A stretch of 64,000 nucleotides of DNA, from assembly GCF_037975245.1 (NCBI RefSeq), contig NC_092564.1:1069984-1133983 (forward strand), written 5' to 3'. Position 1 is the first letter of the stretch, and every line of letters begins with the position of its first letter. Position numbers and translations under genes: made by a program. Shown here piece after piece: positions 25,181 through 34,232 of this stretch. The notes below the pieces were generated by a model. The model saw only the letters and a list, made by a program, of their open reading frames with translations. It was not told the DNA's origin and searched no databases. This stretch comes from Apostichopus japonicus (Eukaryota > Echinodermata > Holothuroidea > Aspidochirotida > Stichopodidae).

Positions 25181-25199
25181 ACAACCAGAGAAGCAATGT

Positions 25200-25600
25200 T
25201 CATGAACTTCATAGTGGGGATGGAATCCATCTATATATTAAGTACAGGAATACTTTTACTTATTATAGAGGTCAAAGGTCATATGAGGTCACCAGAGGTC
25301 TTATAAGCCCGATAACTTAATAAGTAAAGCTTGGATGAAATTCAACTTATTTGGGGTATCTATACTTTAGTAAGTACGGGAAGCCTGTCAAAAGTTGTAG
25401 ACATAAACGGTCATTTGAGGTCACCAGAGATCTGCATACTCTAAAAATACTGTAATTCCTAAAGTAAAGCTTAGATGAATTCCAAAGCTTTGGTTTTGGT
25501 ATCCACTCTATTAATTACAAGCATTCAAAAGTCTTGTAGAGGTCAACAGTCATCTGACATTACCAGAGGTCAAGGTATGAAAACCATGTCAAAAGGTCCA
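25200..25600. repeat. Dispersed repeat with aggtcat words
   Basis: Three internal blocks share gaggtcaaagg/tcatatgaggtcaccagaggtc wording and aagtaaagcttggatgaa, spaced 110-130 bases. A related aggtcagaggtcatttgagg block is present in lectin intron 3 near 48544. Direct AGGTCA half-sites occur, but I regard this as repeat sequence, not a receptor element. Confidence 0.6.
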
Positions 25601-25915
25601 CATTAGTGGAAGAACCCAGCTGATCACACACATTCAGCAATGGTCAATTCTTGATATCTGCGGTTTTACTGTTAATCCGCATATGGAAATGCTGCAAGGA
25701 ATCACTAAGCGATTTCGCAGTTGAAGTTGCACTGAGCAGTACTGAAATTTGAATGTACTCAAGAAAATAGTCAACATTTCATGAGAACGAATGCAATGTT
25801 TATAGGTAGTCGGCTCCAACTACCCATCAGGGCACTTAATTTCACAATTAGATCATAATGCCTGACAATGTCCTTTCATTGTTTTGTATCTATACATACA
25901 GGTCACTGGTCCAAG

Positions 25916-26791
25916 ATGTCATTGTCACGTCACGAGGCAGTTGAATTTCTATCCGGGACTCTTGGGATGCCAACAGTGTCCTCTGAAGATCTAAAGCCTA
26001 CACTTCCTCTTCTGAATGGCATCATTAAGCATTTTCAACAAATCATACCATATCAAAGTGTTGTGGCGTGTTCTTTAGATGATGAACGTCGGCACCTTCC
26101 AAGTTGGTCTGAGATCCAGCAGAGCCTCTTTGCCAAATATGGCGGTCTTTGCTACAGCTTGAATGTATTTATGAAAGTCCTTTTGGAATCTCTTGGCTAT
26201 GAAGTAGTTTATGTTTCAGCATGTGGTTTCCGGTTCAACGATCACGTGACAGTCATTGTTTTAAACCTGCGAGGTGCCGGCAGTAAAGATTTGGTCGAGG
26301 TTGGTTGTGGTTATCCAACGTTCCAAGCTTTTCCTCTCGACTTTGATGATGAATCACCTGTATACATCTCTGGCTTCCTCCGTCATAAGTTTGTAAAGAG
26401 AGAAAATTCCATCATCTGGTATCACGAACCAAGACAAACGCCTTGGTCAATTGTTACTTCACAGCTGTCACCAGATGGATGGTTTAAATTTATAGATATC
26501 GAAGCTTTCACACCTTGTGACATCAGATATTTTGAATCTTCAATGACTGCACATTACACAGTTAAAGAAGACAACATTTTCCTAGTGGCACCTCGTGCAG
26601 TACTTTATGAAAATTGTAAGCTGGTCGCAATTAAGGGAACACAACTTATTACGGAAACTGAAGACAGGAAAGTAGACAAAAAGGAGATAGAAACTTTAGA
26701 GGAACTGTTGCACTTGTATAAGAAATACTTTCCTCAATTACCTCAAGAAGTCATCAGAGATGCTGTAAAGCACACTGGTTTGTTTGGATAG
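25916..26791 (+). CDS. Arylamine N-acetyltransferase, copy 2 (single coding exon)
   Basis: A 291-residue paralogue of the gene at 10402 with the same catalytic layout (Cys79, His110, Glu128 in place of the usual Asp). Long stretches are base-identical to copy 1, while differences cluster at residues 103-107 (CGFRF versus DIARI), 173-198 (RQTPWSIVTSQ versus RQAYRPIDTSK and onward) and 213-235. The acceptor tacatacag just before gtcactggtccaag supports a spliced 5' UTR; I chose the Met shared by both copies over the upstream in-frame Met at 25868. The 3' sequence taaggttcttatgaaa is shared with copy 1 and then interrupted by transposon insertions from 26844. Likely an amine-acetylating enzyme in the cytosol; substrate unknown. 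Confidence 0.9.
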   Translation: MSLSRHEAVEFLSGTLGMPTVSSEDLKPTLPLLNGIIKHFQQIIPYQSVVACSLDDERRHLPSWSEIQQSLFAKYGGLCYSLNVFMKVLLESLGYEVVYVSACGFRFNDHVTVIVLNLRGAGSKDLVEVGCGYPTFQAFPLDFDDESPVYISGFLRHKFVKRENSIIWYHEPRQTPWSIVTSQLSPDGWFKFIDIEAFTPCDIRYFESSMTAHYTVKEDNIFLVAPRAVLYENCKLVAIKGTQLITETEDRKVDKKEIETLEELLHLYKKYFPQLPQEVIRDAVKHTGLFG

Positions 26792-26843
26792 TAAGGTTCT
26801 TATGAAACAGCCAGATATAGGGGGAAATTTTGAGTAATAATCT

Positions 26844-28176
26844 CAGGGGCGTATCCAGGATTTTCCAATAGGGGGGGGGGGGCGTCAGGCATGAATGATC
26901 GCCGTCCTGGGGGATGGGTCTAAGGGGAGGGGGTGGACAATTTTTGCTTTCGAAGAAGGGCTGAAATGCAAAATGGTGCCATATGCATGGGCGGCGATCC
27001 GTACTTCCGAGTGGGGGGGGGGGGGGGAATGACCTTGTTGACTATCTAAGCGTAGCGCCACCATGAGTTGGCGCGAAGCGTACAAGAAAATTTTGGGATT
27101 AACAAACCCTCTAGATGGCCGGAAACGGCACTTCCCGAGGTTTCCAAGCGGCATATACCCAACTTTAAAATAGGGATGTCATGTCCGAAATATCTCATAA
27201 TCAGGATCCAAAATACTTTTTTTTTTTAATTTCGGATGTTATTTTGGGAAAATTGCCCCTGTCAATCTTGTTTCAGGCGCAACGTTAGAATGTTCGAGAG
27301 CTCTTTTATATTATTCGATGAAGAAAATGGCCTCATGCAGGCTATTATAGGCCTATACACATGCAATACACAATAACACATAGTTACATTCCTAGGTACC
27401 GATTGCTAGGGCATCCAGGTGAAACGTGTATTAAGCATTACCCTGGTAACATGAGATTCTCAGCTGTTCGAGGGAACATGTACGTGTGTAGGCCTACTAT
27501 AGGGCCTATATGAATACTATGAGGGTGCATATATGTACTATATCAATACCGTGGGCGCAATAATACATTTTGTTGTTATAGGGCCAATGAAGCCTACAGT
27601 CAACTATTCTTGCTTTGTAAAGACGCTTTATTTGAAAAGATCGCACTGCGTTTATGGTAGGCGAGAAATGAAGCTAAAAAAAGAGCCGTACATTAACGAT
27701 GATGCATAAATGTAGGCATGAAAATATTCTTATCCCTGGCATTTGGTGGGGGGATATGGTGTATTACATCCCCTCCACCCATTTTCATGGGGGGATATAT
27801 CCCCCCCTTCCCCCCAGGATCGCCGCCCATGGCCATATGTGATCCATTTTTCGACCTTAATAATAAGCAACATTTCCAGTAAATATGGACACAAAATGCA
27901 CAATTTAGTATGGCTGGCATGTCACTTAGTGTTTATAGTGATAATACAAACACAATTACCATCTATGTTTCTAAAACTATTATGCCGCCGAACTTCGCCA
28001 GAACCTTTTTTTGGCAAACAAAAAATAAAGCATACGGGAGGGGGGGGGGGGGTTGAGCGATCACCGACATCTCACATAAAAGTCGTCATAATTTTTTTTG
28101 CTAATCTTTTTTTTTTGGTGACGGCCAATAGGGGTGGCGCGCGCCTGTTGCGCCCCCCCCCCTGGATACGCCCCTG
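26844..28176. mobile_element. hAT-like element just 3' of NAT copy 2, with a nested element
   Basis: Perfect 16-bp inverted ends CAGGGGCGTATCCAGG and CCTGGATACGCCCCTG delimit 1333 bp. Six bases taatct repeat directly outside both ends (26838-26843 and 28177-28182); this is shorter than the 8 bp normal for hAT, so the superfamily call rests on the CAG...CTG ends and family resemblance. It contains a complete second element at 26986-27831. No transposase is seen. Confidence 0.85.
26986..27831. mobile_element. Nested hAT-type element with perfect 8-bp TSD
   Basis: Ends CATGGGCGGCGATCC and GGATCGCCGCCCATG are exact inverted repeats (15 bp). The 8 bases gccatatg lie directly outside both (26978-26985 and 27832-27839). 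It carries the shared core ctatctaagcgtagcgcc at 27041. It inserted into the 26844-28176 element and is therefore younger than it. Confidence 0.9.
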
Positions 28177-29300
28177 TAATCTTGGAACTATCTAGTAGCG
28201 CACCATGCTTCTGTTGCCTCTGTTGGGTCGATGTCATTTTGTTCAAGCCGTGAGTGTAGAAGGAGGTTTATCGTCCTCTAATTTGGCTCCGGTCTATTTT
28301 TGTATTGCTTGAGCATTTCATTAAGGTACGTTGTTATTTCTCACTCTATTCAGACAGCCTCCATAGATGTTGAGGGTTTGAAGGTCGTTGTCCTTCACCA
28401 AGCCAGGGAGTGTCCCCATATAAAATTTGTCATATCATACAACAATAAAATAGGTAGGAAGATAAACAACGTTTTTGCTTATATGGACTCTGCTAGTATG
28501 AATCTGATTTAAGTTCTTGAAATGTTCAAAAACACAAAGCTTCAGAAGGCTTTTCTGCCTTCACTCCCCCCCCCCCCTACAGTGGCCCTGGACCCCACGT
28601 CGACATGGCTTTGCACTCCGGCTTGCATTTCTTGCATGCATTCCCCCTCCCGAATGTTGCTCTCATTTTGCTGTAAATTGTTTACCGGTTACCGTCATAG
28701 TGATATGGTTAAACTTCACTGTTATGTTGATATTTTAGGAGCTTTAATATATTTTTTTTCAATTGACATTTTCTCTGTTGTGGTGGTTTAACTGAAAGTT
28801 ACAATTTCACACAAAAGGGGCAACCACCTGTGACATGTCATCTTGTTATGTGTTTCTATATTTGCACACAAATCCATATTCCATGGTATCTTTATAGTCT
28901 AAGTAAAACAAATATGTTGTACACCACTAGACTAATTTCCTGTAGTTTTTCGTTTCTATTATCGCCTCACCCGTGATACCCGACAATATGTATATAATCT
29001 CTTTTCGCATGGTTTCCATTTCAGGGTATTTTACTATATAAGAGTGTATTTCTTTTTGTGATATTATAACTTGTTTTTCGTATACTAATGTATTTATTTG
29101 CAGAAACTTTTCCTAACATTTTGATGGCGAGTAAATAAACTGATGTACTATATAGTGATGAATATCATACGGCTATGGCTTATTCCACCCCCCCCCCCAA
29201 CACCATGGGCGGTATCATACCGGCTAATGCCCGAGGCGCCCTCACCGTGGGCGTATCTCTTTATTGCAGTTGCCTTCTATAAATGACGAATCAATTACGG
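28177..29300. other. Sequence inserted between NAT copy 2 and its 3' flank
   Basis: No gene is supported. C-runs at about 28565-28578 and 29188-29200 resemble the ends of degraded hAT-like elements. The block separates the NAT copy 2 3' end from the matching 3' flank at 29305. Confidence 0.4.
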
Positions 29301-29304
29301 ATAG

Positions 29305-29400
29305 TATTTCATGAGTAATTGCTTAGAGTTGTTTTTTCTAAGTCCCCTTTCTGACGTCATTTCATGAATTACAAAGGGATCTTAAATCAATGTCAAATCA
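29305..29400 (+). repeat. 3' flank shared with NAT copy 1
   Basis: Equivalent of 11440-11580 (tatttcatgagtaatt ... cttaaatcaatgtca). Shows that the duplicated NAT block originally extended at least this far. Confidence 0.75.
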
Positions 29401-29404
29401 ATCA

Positions 29405-29720
29405 GAGTGAGAACTATATGTTGTTATTATAGATGCAGAGATTGAGAACTATATGTTGTTATTATAGATGCAGAGATTGAGAACTATATGTTGTTATTAT
29501 AGATGCAGAGATTGAGAACTATATGTTGTTATTATAGATGCAGAGATTGAGAACTATATGTTGTTATTATAGATGCAGAGATTGAGAACTATATGTTGTT
29601 ATTATAGATGCAGAGATTGAGAACTATATGTTGTTATTATAGATGCAGAGATTGAGAACTATATGTTGTTATTATAGATGCAGAGATTGAGAACTATATT
29701 TTGTTACTATATTATGCAGA
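29405..29720. repeat. 35-bp tandem repeat, about 8.5 copies
   Basis: Units beginning attgagaactatatgttg recur exactly every 35 bases with almost no variation, except the last copy, so the array is recent or homogenised. Confidence 0.97.
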
Positions 29721-30277
29721 AATGTGTACAACGTGTAGCCGTCTGACAGTGTTTCCTCTATCTCTAAATCAGTAATAAGAAATGTTGATAAATGTTTTGA
29801 TTATTGATTATTCAGTTTCAGTAAGTATTCATTTCAAAGGGAAAATGATAAATTGGAAACTTAGAAGTGAAATATTAAGAAAGAAATTAAAATCAAATAA
29901 ATCAAACTTAAGAAAGCGAGTTCCTAGCAACAAAAAACAATTGTGGAGTACGTCAAATAAGCAATTATTTAGTTAGGCCTACCATCCTGCCGCCCCCCCC
30001 CCCCAACAACCGCCCGTTCCGCCCTGCTTCATCTCACTAATATCTTCGTGAAATCGTGTTCCGCTTGAGTCTTTCATAAGTTTTGCCATAAGGCCGCCAT
30101 TTTGTCAATATAGTCTACGATATACTGCCTCAATAACTACCAGGTAAATCATATACCATTCCACCCCTCCGCAGGCTCCGCGACCTTCTTTATTATTGTA
30201 AAGGCAAGTGGTATATCCCTAGTAACAACATTACCAATATATGAAGCAAAATATATGCAAAAACCATCAGTGTTTCT

Positions 30278-31365
30278 CAGGCGCGGCGGAACGGAAAAAT
30301 TATTGGGGGGGCTAATGTGTGGAGACTATCTAAGCGGAGCGCCACCATCGGTTGGCGCGGAGCTTACAAGAAAATTTTGGGTTTTTTTCAAACCCCCAGA
30401 TGGCCGGAAACGGCACTTCCCGAGTGTTTTATGCTGCGAATACCTGACCCTAAAATATGGGTCTCAAGCCTGCAATTTCTCAGATTGCACGTAAAGTCTG
30501 TAAAAACATTGTAATTTGTATATTCGATGGTGTTTTAACAGAGTAGCTATTACTCGTAGTGTACTCGCAAAGACGTTTTTGAGTGTAGTAAGGGCAGTAG
30601 CGGGGCTAGGGGTATTGTCGGGGGGGGGGCAAGAATGGTCTGTAGGGGCGCTTTCGACACTATCTAAGCGGAGCGCCACCACAGGTTGGCGCGGAGCGTA
30701 CAGAAAATTTTAGAGTAAAGATACTCTCGAGATTGCAGGAAATGACCCTTTCCGGGGCCTTGCTAATTTGCAGATAAACGGAGAATAAATAGGTGTCGTC
30801 GCCATTTTGTCGGAAAATACACCAACAGAATATGACACATGTCAATAGGTATATGAGAGCGCAATAAAATAGTCAAAAATCGCGAATAAGTAAAAAGTAG
30901 TGAAAAGCTGAAAAGGGCGCCAGCAGTCCATTTGAGTCCGTCAGAGGGGGGGGGGCATCCGCCCCTGACTGTATATATGGACGCTCGATCCGCCACTAAG
31001 TAAGGGGATGTTGGAGAACTGGCTGAAATGAGGCAAGTGATTGGCCTAAGACGAAGTTGTGTTACGCTTACCGGTACTCACACTCACTGCTTCCACTTTT
31101 CACGGGGCGTGAAGACGCGGTTGGGGTGACAATATGTTCTATAGCCAAGCGACGGGCCGAGGGTCCCCCAGCAATTACTAAAATGATTACACCTATAGAG
31201 TATACGTGTGCATCGGACAGATCGACAAGTATGCATTGAAAAATGGGCAGATGTACGTTTCGGAGCCTTGGTAAATATTGGGGGGGCTAATCAAGCATTT
31301 GCCCCCTCAACTTTTTTATTGGGGGGGCTGAGCCCCCCCAAGCCCCCCCGGTTCCGCCGCCACTG
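30278..31365. mobile_element. hAT-type element, family A, with perfect 8-bp TSD
   Basis: Ends CAGGCGCGGCGGAACGG and CCGGTTCCGCCGCCACTG bound 1088 bp. The 8 bases gtgtttct flank both ends (30270-30277 and 31366-31373). The interior is near-identical to 19596-20271 except for a 404-bp insertion at 30595-30998. The shared core is at 30325. Confidence 0.92.
30595..30998. mobile_element. hAT-type element, family B, nested in family A, with perfect 8-bp TSD
   Basis: Left end CAGTAGCGGGGCT and right end ccgccacta are slightly mutated inverted repeats. The 8 bases agtaaggg lie outside both (30587-30594 and 30999-31006). The empty site gtagtaaggggatgttgg is intact in the related element near 19900. 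A second family B copy, in inverse orientation, is at 42120-42518. Confidence 0.9.
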
Positions 31366-31419
31366 GTGTTTCTACGTTGTCATGTTTAGATTAAAATCTT
31401 TATTCTTGTTTGAAAAGAA

Positions 31420-31640
31420 ACGGGCTTGATGCCTTCATCATTGAACAGCTGTGTCGTGACTCACCTCTATCCTCAGTTGGGGTAAACATCCAGCTTGGCA
31501 TTTCTTTTGCATTCAGTCCGGGAAGAATTAAGTAGACCACTCCTGCGTTTTTTATTCTTTTATAAAATCCTTCATTGTGTTCCATATAAAGGTCCATGCC
31601 TCTATACTTAACTCCGTCAGTGGAATTTCAAATTTTGTCT
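31420..31640 (-). pseudogene. Exon-like minus-strand fragment of unknown identity
   Basis: The frame 31400..31597 reads MDLYMEHNEGFYKRIKNAG and LPGLNAKEMPSWMFTPTEDRG up to a good donor (gag|gtgagt near 31458). Upstream, a different frame reads DGETKFEIPLTELS, as if one base had been lost. The peptide looks protein-like, but I recognise no family. It may be an exon relic or a piece of a transposon protein. Confidence 0.3.
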
Positions 31641-32130
31641 CCCCATCTTTGAAATCCTGTGTGTGTTACTAGTGTTTGATTAGGAAGTACGCAGAAACAC
31701 CTCTATCATTCCCCCTTTATGGCATAAACTCGCTACGAGAGAACACGAAATATCTATAAACCAGAAGCATAGCCCCAAATATTAATGTGACCATCCCCCC
31801 CAACCACCCCCCCCAGGAAGCAATGTTAGAATAATTTTTGTAACAGTAAAATAGATTCGAGGAGTACCCTGCCTGTCCCCCTATCGAAGTACGAGGCCCT
31901 TTAAAAAAGATATCTAGCTACACCCCTGCTACAAACGCTGCAACTTCCGAAAGGTTTGCTCCAGGGCTCTAGGATACAGAGATATCTTCGGTTCAACCTC
32001 TCCAAATCCGTTTCGAGGTAATCGTGCAAATTGAATAGGAAAGTCTAGCCTACTTAAACGGAAAAGTCTTTCTCTTAAACCCTACGTAAGGTTTTTGTTT
32101 CTCAGATGAGTTAAGCTACAGAGATGCACT
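31641..32130. other. Intergenic, no supported gene
   Basis: Contains a C-rich run at 31794-31815 and nothing else that I can support. Confidence 0.4.
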
Positions 32131-32140
32131 AGAATTTGAA

Positions 32141-32141
32141 T

Positions 32142-32178
<37 letters not shown>

Positions 32179-32200
32179 TATATATATATATATATATTAG
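32141..32200. repeat. (TA)n microsatellite
   Basis: Alternating TA, broken once by taaaaa. It lies directly before SINE fragments, as in the 17-kb copies. Confidence 0.95.
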
Positions 32201-32202
32201 GG

Positions 32203-32360
32203 TTATATGTTAGGGTGTCCGCGTACGAGGACGGAGGCCCTGGTTCGAATCCCAGTGGAGGCCTGCAGTGAAATAACGACCTTCCTTACTGGTTTCGAAC
32301 CTCTGGACATACAACAGCGTCCATAGCCTAGTTGGTTAGGGTGTCTGCGTACAAAGCGTT
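32203..32360 (+). mobile_element. tRNA-derived SINE fragments, rearranged
   Basis: Two partial copies of the 17-kb SINE: first the 3' half of the tRNA-like body (ttagggtgtccgcgtac ... ggttcgaatccc), then a second unit from ccttactggtttcgaacct to gttggttagggtgtctgcg, cut off by a (tttg)n run. The order looks like a tandem pair broken at both ends. Confidence 0.7.
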
Positions 32361-32645
32361 TGTTTGTTTGTTTGGAAAGGAGACATTAGCTGGTACCGGA
32401 ATAACACGAGAAGTGTTGGCTTTTGGTGTAAGTCTCTCAATTTCCTCTAATAAATTAAATCAATAGCAATATTTGAATCATAAATGTTTAAATCTCACAG
32501 CCTTGGCAATAGGCGGTCCATTGAACCAGGGCCCGTATGTCATAAGATACCCATAGTATCACAACTGCAAGTCATGCCTATACCATAGATGATTTTGCTT
32601 TAACAACAACCAGTTCCTCAAGTTGACAAAGAAACTGCTCAGTTC

Positions 32646-33080
32646 AGTACCGCAATCACTACCATAGCACCACATCAAGAATCAGTAGTAGGACCATCTC
32701 ATTAACCCAACATCCTCAATGCTCCAGGGATTACCACTGGGTTACCACAACTTCCAACAGATATACAAAGTACCTCAATCACTACCGTAGCACCACATCA
32801 AGAGTCAGTAGTAGGACCACCTCATTAACCCAACATCCTCAATGCTCCAGGGATTACCACTGAGTTATCACAACTTCCAACGAATATAAAAAGTACCTAA
32901 ATCACTACCATAGCACCACATCAAGAGTCTGTAGTAGGACCACCTCATTAACCCAACATCTTCAATGCTCCAGGGATTACCACTGAGTTACCACAACTTC
33001 CAACAGATATACAAAGTACCTCAATCACTACCGTAGCGCCACATCAATGTCAGTAGTAGGACCACCTCATATTATTGTAT
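32646..33080. repeat. 123-bp tandem repeat, about 3.5 copies
   Basis: Units starting caatcactacc recur at 32653, 32776, about 32899 and 33022, i.e. every 123 bases. Because 123 is divisible by three, one frame reads a periodic Thr/Pro-containing peptide (ITTIAPHQESVVGP...), but each unit carries a TAA in that frame. It may derive from a coding repeat that has died. Confidence 0.88.
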
Positions 33081-34225
33081 TGTCCTGATTCTTATATGCA
33101 AAGAAGGCTTATGGATATAATTGTAGGTCTAAGCTTAGTGTTGTTCGTTTTGAAAACCCAACAGGTAATCTCAAGATTTTTAACATCTCTTACGAGTTAA
33201 ATTGGTCATGAAATTTCTATCCTGGTGTAATTTCTTAGCCCATGTAATCTCCTCACTGATATAAATTCCTGAGTTTAATCTTTTCCAATTAGGAGCCATG
33301 TTGTTGCGATTTGCAGTTCAAACTCAACATTCAATTTCAGCTAACAATTCATTTCAAAAGGCATCTATGACAACAACAAGCATAGATTTTTTACTACAAA
33401 CCGATTACATGTAAATTTACTGAAAATCAAAGTAAATTCATGTGATACATTAATAATAATGTTCATGTGAATGGCAAGAAGTCACAACTTGACATCACTT
33501 GACTTGCTCACTGCCAATCCTTCTTTTTTTTCTTTCTTTTATTCATTTTCTTTCAATCTGATTGGGGATCAATATAGTTTACAGTTATAAACTTGTATAC
33601 AACAAAGGTGATAGTGCAAAAACCATTAAATCTGAAGATGGACATACAACAGCGTACAAGTTTTAATGTGAGTGGAGGAACCTTTATTGCTACATGTACA
33701 TCATTAATGCCATACACAATCACCACTATTATTCATTGCTTACCATGAAAACCATGGAAGAAAGATCTCCTTTGTTTGTCTGTTCTTTCTTTCATCCCCC
33801 TACCCCCCCCCCCCTCATGCCATTAGATTGAAAACAATCTCTAAGAATACAAAGTGTACTTTTTGTGCATTTTGTGTTTTTAAGAGTGAGTTAAGATTTA
33901 CTGGCAGAAAACATTTGTAGAAAAGTGTTGATCATATGCAGAACTTTTCAAGGTTAAAACAACTTGTGCGTTTTAATATGTTTGTGTTTGACAAGGTTAA
34001 TACAGAGCTAGAAGACTTGATGAACTGAAATGTCCAAGATACAGATCATCACCCCCATTTTAATGAACATATTTTTTCATGTTTTCAAGTTAAAGCAGGA
34101 GTCCCTGGATAATAATGAAGAAAGATATAGGATAGACATGGCCACATCCAGAGTTCTCTTCAATGGCTCTTCAATACAATATTCACTCCTCAACATAGAA
34201 ACTTTCCATAACAATGTACATTTTT
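33081..34225. other. 3' flank of the NDUFA4/COXFA4-like gene
   Basis: AT-rich, with a C-run near 33800-33814. It may include the 3' UTR of the minus-strand gene. No other gene is supported. Confidence 0.4.
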
Positions 34226-34232
34226 ACGTTGT

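Noticed and set aside
25260-25570. Nuclear-receptor response elements (AGGTCA half-sites)
   Set aside because: The half-sites are part of a dispersed repeat, also found in lectin intron 3, so their presence is not evidence of regulation.
25868-25915. Upstream in-frame Met for NAT copy 2
   Set aside because: It precedes the acceptor tacatacag and is therefore probably intronic.
27743-28195. 150-codon open frame
   Set aside because: Runs across the end of the inner hAT, C/G-runs and the outer hAT; composition is that of repeat DNA.
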